Of a DNA stretch of 19,714 nucleotides, positions 5,897-13,706 are shown piece by piece. The first letter of the stretch is position 1. Every line of letters begins with the position of its first letter. The notes beneath the pieces were generated by a model, which was given only the letters and a program-made list of their open reading frames with translations, was not told where the DNA came from and searched no databases. A program made the position numbers and the translations under genes. This DNA is from DASUPK01 sp036265435 (GTDB taxonomy: Bacteria > Actinomycetota > Thermoleophilia > Solirubrobacterales > 70-9). The stretch is from positions 1 to 19,714 of the forward strand of contig DATAPB010000068.1 of assembly GCA_036265435.1 (NCBI GenBank). The letters are read 5' to 3'.

Positions 5897-6253
5897 CTAG
5901 CTGAGCGGGACCTCGACCGCCGCGTTCTGCTTCGAGTAGTACCGCTCGACCTGGTCGGCGCTGTACTTCTGGCGGAACTTCTCGACGACCTGGCCGACCC
6001 CATCGGCGTCCTCGAGCGGTGTCGCGGTCGCGGACAACTCGGCGCCGTCAGCCTCGACTCGGACCTCCGGGGTCTTAACGATGTTGCGGAACCAGTTGCT
6101 GTCGGAACCGGTGACCGGCAGCAGGAGCAGCCGGTCGGTCTCCTCGACGAACCAGATCGGGCGGGTGCTCTCCTGACCTGACTTGCGGCCCGTGACGGTG
6201 AGGTCGAGCTCACTGGTGCCCTGGAGGGCGTTCCTGAGCTCGCTCGCGCTCAC
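5897..6253 (-). CDS. Deazaflavin (F420)-dependent nitroreductase-family protein
   Basis: 118 residues. The pattern TVTGRKSGQESTRPIWFVEE (about 19-38), then LLLLPVTGSDSNWFRNIVKTPEVRVE, is that of the DUF385/Ddn-type family. These have a split beta-barrel fold that in characterised actinobacterial members binds F420H2 and reduces quinones or nitro compounds. The Gly-Arg-x-Ser-Gly and Trp-Phe-x-Asn-(I/L) motifs are both present, consistent with cofactor binding. At 118 residues it is on the short side of the family. The start is the GTG at 6253, whose bases overlap the upstream gene's TGA (GTGA), so translation is coupled to the copper-binding protein. Another reading is a general pyridoxamine-oxidase-like flavin/F420 protein; the substrate is unknown. 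Confidence 0.8.
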   Translation of the reverse strand: MSASELRNALQGTSELDLTVTGRKSGQESTRPIWFVEETDRLLLLPVTGSDSNWFRNIVKTPEVRVEADGAELSATATPLEDADGVGQVVEKFRQKYSADQVERYYSKQNAAVEVPLS

Positions 6254-6672
6254 GATGGCGCTCCGATCGCGTCCAGCACGGCCGAACAGGTCTCTTCACA
6301 CCTCCGGCACACCTCACCGCAGATCCGGCAGTGCACGTGATGCTCGGCATGCCGCTCACACTCGGCAGCGCAGATTGCGCAGGACTCCCAGCACGAAGCT
6401 ACCTGTGCCCTGGCGGTCGCCGGGTCGTAATCCGTCTGCCGGCTGAGTAGGCGGAGGGTTGCGTCACAGACGTCGGCGCAGTCAAGACAGAGGCGGATGC
6501 ATCTACGCATCTCGGCGACGTCGTCCTCGGCAAGGTCGGCGTCCGCGCACGCTGTACACGTCTGCAGGCACGCGAGGCACTCGTCGATGCATCGGGCTAG
6601 GAGATCGCGATCGAGCTGGGCGGGAGCCGGATGGGCCTCGAGAATCTCCTTCGAGACCGTCGCAGTGGCCAT
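6250..6672 (-). CDS. Cys-rich four-helix bundle copper-binding protein (Csp/DUF326-like)
   Basis: 140 residues with 18 cysteines placed in helical registers: CxxxC, CxxC and longer spacings at 28, 32, 35, 39, 42, 58, 62, 66, 69, 94, 98, 101, 105, 115, 118, 122, 125 and 129. This is the signature of the four-helix bundle copper storage proteins (Csp) and DUF326 ferredoxin-like Cys-rich proteins, which fill the core of the bundle with Cu(I). No signal peptide or TAT motif is visible, so it is a cytosolic Csp3-like type. The ATG at 6672 is chosen because AAAGGAG lies five bases upstream; the upstream GTG at 6693 would place that site inside the gene. It is first in a two-gene operon with the deazaflavin-type oxidoreductase. 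A likely role is copper sequestration, possibly linked to redox stress. Confidence 0.85.
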   Translation of the reverse strand: MATATVSKEILEAHPAPAQLDRDLLARCIDECLACLQTCTACADADLAEDDVAEMRRCIRLCLDCADVCDATLRLLSRQTDYDPATARAQVASCWESCAICAAECERHAEHHVHCRICGEVCRRCEETCSAVLDAIGAPS

Positions 6673-6677
6673 GGGCG

Positions 6678-6684
6678 CTCCTTT
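6678..6684 (-). promoter_or_regulatory. Shine-Dalgarno site AAAGGAG
   Basis: On the minus strand AAAGGAG is five bases before the ATG at 6672, which decides this start over the GTG at 6693. A possible -10 (TAGTAAT) lies about 50 bases further upstream near 6722-6729. Confidence 0.7.
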
Positions 6685-6772
6685 CGGCAGCACGGATCCG
6701 GTTGAGCGGCTGCCCGCTCGACATTACTACGCTCGGCTCGACCGACCGAGGGCGTCTGAGGGGCGGCCCCTC

Positions 6773-8101
6773 CTAGCAGGAGCCGGGCCGGTCGATCAGG
6801 AGCTGGACCGTCGAGCCGCGGCGGACGGTCGCGTCCGCGGCGGGTGAGGTCTGGCAAACCTCCCAGTCCGAGGGAACGAGCACCCCGAGCAGCCCACCTC
6901 CGACCTCGTTCGAATGGAGCCCGAGGTCGGATAGCCGTTGCTCGGCGACGTCGAGCGGCTGCCCGACGAGCGACGGGACCGTGATGCCGGTCGGCCTCGA
7001 TGGGGGGCTGCTCGAATCGTTCAGCTTGGGCACGACGACCAGCGCCGTGAAGGTGAGCGCGGCTGCGATCAGCAGGGTGAGCAGCGGGATCAGGATCCGG
7101 CTCAGGCGACGGCGCCGCTTGCGCCGGCGGCGCGGTTGGCGTTGCGTCGGCGCCGTCACCGCCAGCGGCACGGTCTCGGCGATCGCGGCCTCGCCGGTTC
7201 CGACGGCGTGCTCGGGCTCGGTGACGGCCTCGCTGCGGGTCGCGGCAACGGCCGCTCGTCCCAGATCGCCCGCGGAGGGGAACCGGTCCGCGGGGTCCTT
7301 CGCCATCGCCCGGCGGATCACGGGATCGAGGGCCCGACTCCCTCTCTCGAGCGCGGGTGGCGGCTCGTTGAGGTGGGCCCACATCTTCGAGGAGCTCTCG
7401 CGCTCCGGGAACGGCACCTCTCCCGTGACGGCGTGGAAGAGGACGCAGCCGAGTGCGTACACATCCGTGCGCGCGTCGACCCGGCGCGCCTCGATCTGCT
7501 CGGGCGCCATGTAGTCGATCGTCCCGATCACCTCGCCCGTGGCCGTCAACCCGCTGGTCGAGGCGGCGATCTTCGCCAGCCCGAAATCGGTCAGGTAGGC
7601 CGTCGGCGCGTCATCGCCCGGGCCCGGCTCCGCGACGAGCACGTTCGCGGGTTTGACGTCGCGGTGCACCAGCCCCGCCTCATGGACGGCGTCGAGCCCC
7701 TCGGCGACCTGCGCGATCAGCGAGGCGGCGGCCTCGGGGGGAACTGCGCCCTGGGCCGAGATCAGACGGCCGAGGTCGCGACCGTCCACGTAGCGCATCG
7801 ATACGTAGACCAGCCGGTCGCGCTCGCCGGCGCCGAAGACGGTGACGATCCGCGGGTGCTCGATCGATGCCGCCGTCCGGGACTCCTCCCGGAAGCGCGC
7901 CCGGAAGCGGTCGTCCTCCGCGAGCTCGGTCCTGATCACCTTGAGCGCGACGTCGCGGTCGAGCCGGAGCTCGCGGGCCAGGTAGACGATGCCCATGCCG
8001 CCGTGACCGAGCGTGCGCTCGATTCGGAAGCCGGCGAACGTCGAACCCGCCGCCAGCCCGGAGCTGCCCCTAATCGTTCCCTCGGCCCACATCGGGGTCA
8101 T
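6773..8101 (-). CDS. PASTA-domain Ser/Thr protein kinase (PknB-like)
   Basis: 442 residues from the ATG at 8101. Kinase domain at about 25-285: Gly loop LGHGGMGIVY (31-40), catalytic Lys54 in VALKVI, HRDVKPANVL (147-156), DFG (172-174) and GTIDYMAPEQ (193-202). Then comes a linker, a very basic stretch QPRRRRKRRRR (about 322-332) as a stop-transfer signal, one TM segment (about 335-358) and one extracytoplasmic PASTA domain (about 371-437, VPSLVGQPLDVAEQRLSDLG). PASTA domains in known kinases bind muropeptides or peptidoglycan. A single repeat is fewer than the three or four of PknB/PrkC, so this is a divergent, possibly non-cell-wall member. An ATG at 8092 is equally possible as start; further upstream sequence looks non-coding. 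It is divergent from the ABC exporter pair across 83 bases. Confidence 0.92.
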   Translation of the reverse strand: MTPMWAEGTIRGSSGLAAGSTFAGFRIERTLGHGGMGIVYLARELRLDRDVALKVIRTELAEDDRFRARFREESRTAASIEHPRIVTVFGAGERDRLVYVSMRYVDGRDLGRLISAQGAVPPEAAASLIAQVAEGLDAVHEAGLVHRDVKPANVLVAEPGPGDDAPTAYLTDFGLAKIAASTSGLTATGEVIGTIDYMAPEQIEARRVDARTDVYALGCVLFHAVTGEVPFPERESSSKMWAHLNEPPPALERGSRALDPVIRRAMAKDPADRFPSAGDLGRAAVAATRSEAVTEPEHAVGTGEAAIAETVPLAVTAPTQRQPRRRRKRRRRLSRILIPLLTLLIAAALTFTALVVVPKLNDSSSPPSRPTGITVPSLVGQPLDVAEQRLSDLGLHSNEVGGGLLGVLVPSDWEVCQTSPAADATVRRGSTVQLLIDRPGSC

Positions 8102-8131
8102 CCAGTATGGACGTCGAACGGTCCGAATCGC

Positions 8132-8137
8132 TAGCTT
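8132..8137 (+). promoter_or_regulatory. Candidate -10 (TAGCTT) for the ABC operon
   Basis: TAGCTT lies 47 bases before the ATG at 8185 in the short intergenic region shared with the kinase gene. The leader would contain AGGGGG at 8170-8175 as a ribosome site 9 bases before the ATG. The -35 is not clear. The same hexamer occurs upstream of the PII gene (13240-13245, minus). Confidence 0.35.
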
Positions 8138-8184
8138 GCGACTGGACCTTCGGACTGGATCTTCGACGCAGGGGGTTGTCACGG

Positions 8185-8967
8185 ATGGCCGAGCGAGTGA
8201 GTGAGCAGGCGGACGCGCGAGCGGGCGGCACAGCAATCGCCGACAAGGGTCCCATCGTCCAGGCGATCGACGTCAGCCGGCGCTACGGGGAGGGGGACGC
8301 CGCTGTGGACGCGCTGCGCTATGTCTCGGTGGATTTCGAGCGCGACCGCTTCACGGCCATCATGGGCCCATCCGGTTCCGGGAAGTCCACATTGCTCCAC
8401 GTGCTCGCCGGGCTCGACCGGCCCACCAGCGGCAGGGTGCTGATCGACGGCATCGATATCACCGAGCTCGATGACGCCGACCTGACGAAGCTCCGCCGCG
8501 ACAAGCTCGGATTCATCTTCCAGTTCTTCAACCTGCTGCCGGTGCTCACCGCCGAGGAGAACCTGGTGCTCCCGCTCTCGATCGCCGGCCGCAAGCCCGA
8601 CAAGGAGTGGCTCGAGCGGCTGCTCGACACGGTCGGGCTGCAGGACCGCCGCAAGCACCTGCCCTCGGAGCTCTCCGGTGGCCAGCAGCAGCGGGTGGCC
8701 GTGGCTCGGGCGCTGATCTCGCGACCAGCCGTCGTCTTCGCCGACGAGCCGACCGGCAACCTCGACTCCAAGGCATCGGAGGACGTCCTGCGGCTGCTCC
8801 GCCAGGCGGTCGACGAGTTCGATCAGACGGTCGTGATGGTCACCCACGCCCCAGAGGCGGCCGTCTACGCGGATCGCCTGCTCACTCTGCGGGATGGGGA
8901 GATCGTCTCGGACGCGGCGCCCGGCTCGGCGGATGACGTGATCGAGCTGATGAAGCAACTCGGCTAG
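8185..8967 (+). CDS. ABC transporter ATP-binding protein (LolD/MacB-type)
   Basis: 260 residues with all ABC ATPase motifs: Walker A GPSGSGKST (61-69), Q-loop Gln113, signature LSGGQ (163-167), Walker B VVFADE (183-188) followed by PTGNLD, and switch His221. The FQFFNLLPVLTAEENLVLPL segment is typical of the MacB/LolD/FtsE subfamily, which pairs with FtsX-type permeases and drives mechanotransmission rather than classic import. The N-terminal 22 residues precede the fold. I chose the ATG at 8185 with AGGGGG upstream; an in-frame ATG at 8107 is less likely because it overlaps the promoter region. The stop codon is immediately followed by the TTG start of the permease, so the two form one unit. 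The substrate is unknown. Confidence 0.93.
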   Translation: MAERVSEQADARAGGTAIADKGPIVQAIDVSRRYGEGDAAVDALRYVSVDFERDRFTAIMGPSGSGKSTLLHVLAGLDRPTSGRVLIDGIDITELDDADLTKLRRDKLGFIFQFFNLLPVLTAEENLVLPLSIAGRKPDKEWLERLLDTVGLQDRRKHLPSELSGGQQQRVAVARALISRPAVVFADEPTGNLDSKASEDVLRLLRQAVDEFDQTVVMVTHAPEAAVYADRLLTLRDGEIVSDAAPGSADDVIELMKQLG

Positions 8968-11520
8968 TTGGTCACCGTCGCCGTCAAGAGCCTCTGGGCC
9001 CGCAAGCTGCGGGCGCTCGGCACGACGGTGGCGGTGTTCGTCGGCGTCTCGTTGATCGCGGGCACCTACGTCATCACCGACACGATCAACAAGGCCTTCG
9101 ACCAGATCTTCAGCGACTCGCTGAAGGGCACCTCGGTGGTGATCACCAACAAGCAGCCGGTCACCCAGCAGACCAACACCTCCACCAGCTTTCCCGCCGG
9201 CGTCCTCAAGAAGGTCGAGGCGGTTCCCGGTGTGAACCTCGCCGCCGGAACGATCTTCACGGGCGGCGGCATCTTCAAGGGCGACCAGGAGGTCGGCTCC
9301 CAGTTCTCTCCGAAGTTCATTTCCGCGGTGCTGCCGCCGCAGATCGAGACGCTGAAGACCGTCGAGGGGCATCGACCGACCAACGACCGCGAGGCGACGC
9401 TCGACAAGGCGGCGGCCGACGACGCCGGCCTCAAGGTCGGCGACCCGATCCGCATCGCGGGCGAGCGGCGCGTCCGCACCTACCGCTTGGTCGGGCTGAC
9501 CGAGCTGGGCGGCACCTCGTTCGGGGGCGCGAGCATCGCGCAGCTGACCCTGCCCGAGGCGCAGTTCATCACCGGCAACGTCGGACGCTTCAACCAGATC
9601 TCGGTCGGGATCAACCCCGACGTGTCATCCGACGAGCTCAAGGCGCGGATCGAGCGGGTCGTACCCCCGACGCTCAGGGTGGAGACCGCCGAGCAGAACG
9701 CCAACCGCTCCTCCAACGAGATTCACGACGCGCTCAGCTTCCTGCCGATCTTCCTCGGGGTCTTCGCGGCCGTCGCGCTGATCGTCGGCGCGTTCGTCAT
9801 CTTCAATACCTTCTCGATCACCGTCTCGCAGCGGATCCGGGAGTACGGGCTCCTGCGCACCCTGGGGGCCTCCCGCCGGCAGGTGCTCGCGTCGGTCTTC
9901 GTGGAGGCGGCCCTGATCGGATTGGTCGGCGCGGTCCTGGGAGTGCTCGGCGGGCTGCTCTTCGCGAAGGGGATCGAGTCCCTCTTCAACGCGCTCGGCA
10001 TCGGATTGCCGACCACCGCGCTGGTCGTGGCATCCCGCACCGTGATCGTCGCGGTGGTCATCGGCATCGCGGTGACGCTGATCGCCGTGCTCAACCCGGC
10101 GCTGCGGTCGACCAGGGTGCCGCCGATCGCGGCGCTTCAGAACCTCGAGATGATCTCGAGCCGCCGCCGCTCGCTCGTCACCGTCGTGATCGCCTGGCTG
10201 CTGATGCTCGGCGGCCTCGCGCTCGTTCTCTTCGGCCTGTTCGGCAACCAGAAGACCGGCGACGCGGCCCTGATGCTCGGCGGCGGCGCCGCGCTGGTGC
10301 TCTTCGGCGTCTCGCTCTACAGCCCGCGGCTCGTGCGGCCGCTGGCCGGCGCCATCGGCGCGCCACTCGAGAGGCTGCGAGGGCTGACGGGCCGGCTCGC
10401 GCGCGAGAACTCGCAGCGGAACCCGTCGCGGACCGCGGCCACCGCCGCGGCGCTGATGATCGGCCTCGCGCTCGTCTCGTTCGTGACCGTCTTCGCGGCG
10501 GGGCTCAAGGCCTCGATCGCCGACGCGATCGACAACAGCTTCCAGGGCGAGCTCGAGATCCAGAACACGAACGGCTTCGACCCGATCCCGACCCAGATCG
10601 CGACCGCCGTCCGCATCGTGCCCGGCGTGCAGACGGTCTCGACGCTGCAGGCGACACAGATCAAGATCGACGGGGTGGGGGGCAAGCCGCGAGCCACGGG
10701 GCTCGACCCGGCCACCGCGGATCAGGTGCTGAAGCTCGATTTCCAGGGCGACACCACCGTTCAGACGCTGCACAACCTGAGCGACACCGAGACGATCGTC
10801 GACAAGTCGTTCGCGGACTCCAACGACCTCAACGTCGGGGACACGATCCAGACGCTGGGGCAGACCGGCGAGCGTGCGAGCTTCCGCATCGTCGGCGAGG
10901 TCAAGGACAACGCCGACTTGCTCGGCAGCATGGTCGTCACCCACGCGGCGATGGCGCGCGACTTCGCTGTCACACAGGACACCTACGATTTCATCAAGCT
11001 CGCGCCCGGGGCCGACCCCTCCGTGGTCCAGGATCGAATCGACCGGCTGCTGTCCCGGCAGTTCCCGACCGCCGAGGTGATGAACCAGCAGGAGTTGAAG
11101 AAGAACCAGGAGGGTCAGATCGACCCGCTGCTCGGGCTCGTCTACGCCCTGTTGTCACTCGCGATCATCGTCAGCCTCTTCGGGATCGCCAACACACTGG
11201 CCCTCTCGATCTACGAGCGGACCCGCGAGCTCGGCATGCTCAGGGCGGTGGGCATGTCGCGCCGCCAGGTGCGGACGATGATCCGCTACGAGTCGGTGAT
11301 CACCGCGCTCATCGGCGCCGTCCTCGGGTTGGTGCTGGGGCTGATCTTCGCCGCCCTGATGTCAGTCCCGCTCCAGGACCAGGGGTTCGTGCTCAGCTAC
11401 CCGGTCGGCCAGCTCTTGCTCATCCTGGTCGTCGCCGCGATCGCCGGGGTGGTCGCCGCGATCGCGCCGGCGCGACGGGCGGCGCGGCTCAACGTCCTGG
11501 ACGCGCTGGCTTACGAGTAG
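8968..11520 (+). CDS. FtsX-family ABC transporter permease, two FtsX domains
   Basis: 850 residues. TM1 (about 17-38) is followed by a MacB-like extracytoplasmic domain (about 40-250), then TM2-4 (about 256-284, 305-335, 348-378) forming the first FtsX domain. TM5-7 lie at about 401-425, 427-450 and 489-512, then a second extracytoplasmic domain (about 513-718), and TM8-10 (about 720-748, 773-797, 813-838) forming the second FtsX domain. Both domains carry the coupling motif after the first helix (REYGLLRTLGASRRQV and RELGMLRAVGMSRRQV). This ten-TM duplicated layout is typical of actinobacterial MacB/YknZ-like exporters of lipids, lipoproteins or peptides. The TTG at 8968 directly abuts the ATPase stop and no alternative start precedes TM1. 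No adaptor (MacA-like) gene is present nearby. Confidence 0.93.
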   Translation: MVTVAVKSLWARKLRALGTTVAVFVGVSLIAGTYVITDTINKAFDQIFSDSLKGTSVVITNKQPVTQQTNTSTSFPAGVLKKVEAVPGVNLAAGTIFTGGGIFKGDQEVGSQFSPKFISAVLPPQIETLKTVEGHRPTNDREATLDKAAADDAGLKVGDPIRIAGERRVRTYRLVGLTELGGTSFGGASIAQLTLPEAQFITGNVGRFNQISVGINPDVSSDELKARIERVVPPTLRVETAEQNANRSSNEIHDALSFLPIFLGVFAAVALIVGAFVIFNTFSITVSQRIREYGLLRTLGASRRQVLASVFVEAALIGLVGAVLGVLGGLLFAKGIESLFNALGIGLPTTALVVASRTVIVAVVIGIAVTLIAVLNPALRSTRVPPIAALQNLEMISSRRRSLVTVVIAWLLMLGGLALVLFGLFGNQKTGDAALMLGGGAALVLFGVSLYSPRLVRPLAGAIGAPLERLRGLTGRLARENSQRNPSRTAATAAALMIGLALVSFVTVFAAGLKASIADAIDNSFQGELEIQNTNGFDPIPTQIATAVRIVPGVQTVSTLQATQIKIDGVGGKPRATGLDPATADQVLKLDFQGDTTVQTLHNLSDTETIVDKSFADSNDLNVGDTIQTLGQTGERASFRIVGEVKDNADLLGSMVVTHAAMARDFAVTQDTYDFIKLAPGADPSVVQDRIDRLLSRQFPTAEVMNQQELKKNQEGQIDPLLGLVYALLSLAIIVSLFGIANTLALSIYERTRELGMLRAVGMSRRQVRTMIRYESVITALIGAVLGLVLGLIFAALMSVPLQDQGFVLSYPVGQLLLILVVAAIAGVVAAIAPARRAARLNVLDALAYE

Positions 11521-11530
11521 CGCTCGGTCC

Positions 11531-12835
11531 CTACGGCTGCGCCACCGGAATCGGCGGTTCCTCACCCGCCTCCGGGGTGACCAGGATCGCGCCCTCGCCG
11601 CTCGGGTAGGCCTCCTCGCCGTGATAGATCGAGTCCATTCCGATCGATTCATCATGATCGGGCCCGCGGAGCGGCATCACCGCGCCGATGCCCTTGAGCA
11701 GGACGAAGGTCATGACGAAGGCGTAGAGCGGCGTCACCAGTGCGGCGAGCGCCTGGTCTCCAAGCTGGCCGATGTTGCCGTAGAACCAGCCGTCGGAGAT
11801 CCCGTTCCACGATTGCTGCGCGACGAATCCGATGAAGAGGATTCCGAGGAACCCCGCCGTGCCGTGGGCGGCGAGAACGTCGAGCGTCTCATCCACTCGG
11901 GTCCGCGGCCTGTAGACGATTACGAAGTAGACCGGAATCGCCCCGAGCACGCCGAGGACCAGGGACCAGGCGGGGCTGATGAAGCCGCCCGCGGGTGTGA
12001 TCAGCACGCAGCCCGCGATGATCGCCGTCGCGGCGCCGACGGCCGTGACCTTCCTGTCACGGATGAGGTCGAGCATCATCCACGTGAACAGGGTCGCGGC
12101 GGGGCAGAGCAGCGTGTTTGTGAACGCCAGGACGCTCGGATCGCCGGTTCCGAACCCGCTTCCGCCGTTGAACCCGAACCAGCCGAACCAGAGGAGGCCA
12201 CCTCCGAGCAGCACCAGGACCGAGTTGTGCGGCAGGAGCCCGATTCGGCCGTAGTCCTTCCGCGCCCCGACCACGATCGCCGCCGCCACGGCGGAGAAAC
12301 CCGAGGCCATCTCGACCGCGATTCCGCCGGCGAAGTCGAGGGTCCCACCCTCCTGCAGCCAGCCGCCGCCGAAGCCCCAGTGGGCGAGCACGGAGTAGAC
12401 CAGCACCGACCAGAGCGCGGCGAACACCATCCACGGGCCGAATCGCATCCGCTCGACGACCGCTCCGGAGATCAGGGCCACGGTGATGATGCAGAAGGTC
12501 GCCTGGAAGGCGAAGAAGACGAGGTGCGGGATAGTCGTCCCGTCGCGGGGCGCGAAGGTGACGTCGTGCAGGCCCACGTAGTTGAGCCCGCCGATCAGGT
12601 CACCGGTGCCGTCGAACGCCAGCGAGTACCCGATCAGGGCCCAGATCACCCCCGCAATCGCGATGGCGCTGACGCTCATCATGAACGTGTTGAGAGCGTT
12701 CTTCGCTCGGACCAGCCCGGCATAGAAGAGCCCGAGGGCCACGGTCATCATCAGCACCAGGGCCGTGGCGGCGAGCATCCAGGCGGTGTCGCCGGTGTCG
12801 ATCTGGGTGGCCTGGGCGAGCATCGGCGCGTCCAT
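11531..12835 (-). CDS. amt: Ammonium transporter (Amt) with Glu at the first twin-His site
   Basis: 434 residues with about 11 predicted TM helices. Ammonium-channel hallmarks are the vestibule Phe110 in FFAFQATFCIITVALISGAV, Trp153, Asp167 in GTLDFAGG, GWFGFNGGSGFG (about 218-229), and C-terminal IGMDSIYHGEEAYP, the segment that contacts PII. Aligned with E. coli AmtB, the second pore histidine is His324 (LAAHGTAG), but the first (His168) is Glu175 (DFAGGIAVEMASG). A Glu here is known from some fungal Mep proteins and changes transport properties, so this is a natural variant rather than an error. The ATG overlaps by one base the PII stop (TGATG), giving translational coupling. The gene converges with the permease, ten bases apart. 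Regulation by the upstream PII is likely. Confidence 0.93.
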   Translation of the reverse strand: MDAPMLAQATQIDTGDTAWMLAATALVLMMTVALGLFYAGLVRAKNALNTFMMSVSAIAIAGVIWALIGYSLAFDGTGDLIGGLNYVGLHDVTFAPRDGTTIPHLVFFAFQATFCIITVALISGAVVERMRFGPWMVFAALWSVLVYSVLAHWGFGGGWLQEGGTLDFAGGIAVEMASGFSAVAAAIVVGARKDYGRIGLLPHNSVLVLLGGGLLWFGWFGFNGGSGFGTGDPSVLAFTNTLLCPAATLFTWMMLDLIRDRKVTAVGAATAIIAGCVLITPAGGFISPAWSLVLGVLGAIPVYFVIVYRPRTRVDETLDVLAAHGTAGFLGILFIGFVAQQSWNGISDGWFYGNIGQLGDQALAALVTPLYAFVMTFVLLKGIGAVMPLRGPDHDESIGMDSIYHGEEAYPSGEGAILVTPEAGEEPPIPVAQP

Positions 12836-13188
12836 CAGGCACCCACCGGGGTCACTGCCGCGTTGTCCTCTTCGCCCGTCCGGATGCGGACGGCCCGGTC
12901 GAGCGCGACGACGAAGATCTTCCCGTCGCCCACCTCACCAGTTCGCGCTCCCTCACGGATCGCGTCGATGGTCGGCTGCACGAAGGGGTCGGTGACGGCG
13001 ATCTCGAACCGCACCTTGTCGGAGAGCTCCACCTTCACGGTCGTCCCGCGGTATGTCTCGACCCTGTCGAGCTCTCCGCCGTGGCCCTGGACCCGGCTCA
13101 TGGAGACGCCGCGCACCTCCGCTCGGTAGAGCGCCTCGAGCACGTCGTTCGCGCGCTCGGGCCGGACGATGCCGATCACCAATTTCAC
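12835..13188 (-). CDS. glnK: PII signalling protein (GlnK-like) lacking Tyr51
   Basis: 117 residues aligning without gaps to PII (GlnB/GlnK): MKLVIGIVRPERANDVLEAL at the start, TGEVGDGKIFV (83-93) and RIRTGEED (101-108) at the end. The T-loop region (about 37-55) is GGELDRVETYRGTTVKVEL. Tyr46 is kept, but residue 51, the nucleotidylation site in classical PII, is Val, and residue 39 (Gln, a 2-oxoglutarate/Mg-ATP contact in GlnB) is Glu. The B-loop and C-terminal nucleotide contacts look intact, so it probably still binds ATP/ADP. The start is the GTG at 13188 with GAGGGG six bases upstream. It is first in an operon with amt, the classic arrangement in which PII blocks Amt at high nitrogen. 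It likely regulates Amt by nucleotide state alone. Confidence 0.9.
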   Translation of the reverse strand: MKLVIGIVRPERANDVLEALYRAEVRGVSMSRVQGHGGELDRVETYRGTTVKVELSDKVRFEIAVTDPFVQPTIDAIREGARTGEVGDGKIFVVALDRAVRIRTGEEDNAAVTPVGA

Positions 13189-13194
13189 GATCTA

Positions 13195-13200
13195 CCCCTC
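13195..13200 (-). promoter_or_regulatory. Shine-Dalgarno site GAGGGG for the PII gene
   Basis: On the minus strand GAGGGG is six bases before the GTG at 13188, which supports this start. It shows that this operon is read from a leader mRNA, unlike the leaderless neighbour on the other strand. Confidence 0.55.
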
Positions 13201-13239
13201 TCTTCGGACGAGACGACAGCGCCAGCCGCTGTGTCGCTG

Positions 13240-13245
13240 AAGCTA
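13240..13245 (-). promoter_or_regulatory. Candidate -10 (TAGCTT) for glnK-amt
   Basis: TAGCTT on the minus strand would start transcription near 13233 and give a leader of about 45 bases. I found no clear GlnR- or NtrC-type operator in the 116-base divergent region 13189-13304. Confidence 0.35.
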
Positions 13246-13292
13246 TCGGCGCCGGCCGACGGATCCCCCGATCGGCCGAGACCCTCATCCCG

Positions 13293-13298
13293 TAGGCT
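13293..13298 (+). promoter_or_regulatory. Leaderless -10 element (TAGGCT-N6-GTG)
   Basis: TAGGCT is followed by exactly six bases (CGTCCC) and the GTG start of the small membrane protein at 13305. There is no ribosome site before this GTG. The spacing is identical to that at ftsH and at 16947. Confidence 0.5.
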
Positions 13299-13304
13299 CG
13301 TCCC

Positions 13305-13706
13305 GTGGCCGGCCCCACCAACCCCGAGGCCATCGACGCGCCGGCTGTGCGCGGCTGGTCACTGGCCTCTGCCGCCGGCAGGATCGTGATCGGCATCGGG
13401 ATGGTGGCGGCGCCCGAGCCGGCGCTGCGGGCGCTCGGCTTCACCGAGGTCAGCCCGGCCACCGCCGCGGTTGGCCGCATCGCGGGGGTTCGCGACCTGG
13501 TCCTCGGTCTGGTGACGCTGGTGGCGTTGGAGGATCGCGACCGGCTGCGGACGGCGACCATGGCGAACGCCGTCGCCGACGCCGGTGACGCCCTTGCCTT
13601 CGGCGCCGCGCTGGGCACCTCTGAGCGGACGGCGGGAGCGCGAGGAATTGCGGTGGCCTTTCCGGCGGCCGTTGCGGGCGCGTGGACGGCATGGCGACTG
13701 ACCTGA
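13305..13706 (+). CDS. Small membrane protein, unknown function
   Basis: 133 residues, Ala/Gly/Val-rich, with about three to four predicted hydrophobic segments: about 19-35 (SLASAAGRIVIGIGMVAAPE), 60-78 (GVRDLVLGLVTLVALED), 84-103 and 110-130. The pattern of Gly-Arg before a helix, a Gly-Phe-Thr-Glu loop, and the segment GRIAGVRDLVLGL recalls small DUF4267-like membrane proteins, which I offer only as a possible relation. Polar residues between helices (RDRLRTATMANAVADAGD) suggest a cytoplasmic or extracytoplasmic loop. The start is the GTG at 13305, located six bases after a TAGGCT element. The gene overlaps the next one by 16 bases, so it opens a run of co-transcribed genes reaching DUF2252. 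Its job is unknown. Confidence 0.7.
   Translation: MAGPTNPEAIDAPAVRGWSLASAAGRIVIGIGMVAAPEPALRALGFTEVSPATAAVGRIAGVRDLVLGLVTLVALEDRDRLRTATMANAVADAGDALAFGAALGTSERTAGARGIAVAFPAAVAGAWTAWRLT

Noticed and set aside
8102..8236. Longer N-terminus for the kinase
   Set aside because: The extra 45 residues are Arg/Pro-rich, overlap the ABC gene start and promoter, and precede the normal kinase start. This looks like antisense read-through.
9625..10944. Long minus-strand open frame inside the ABC permease
   Set aside because: It is a high-GC shadow, rich in Arg/Asp/Glu/Gln without motifs. The plus frame has clear TM segments and FtsX motifs.
11621..13129. Plus-strand open frame of about 500 codons antisense to amt and glnK
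   Set aside because: Its composition is typical of antisense high-GC frames, and the minus strand encodes clear Amt and PII proteins.
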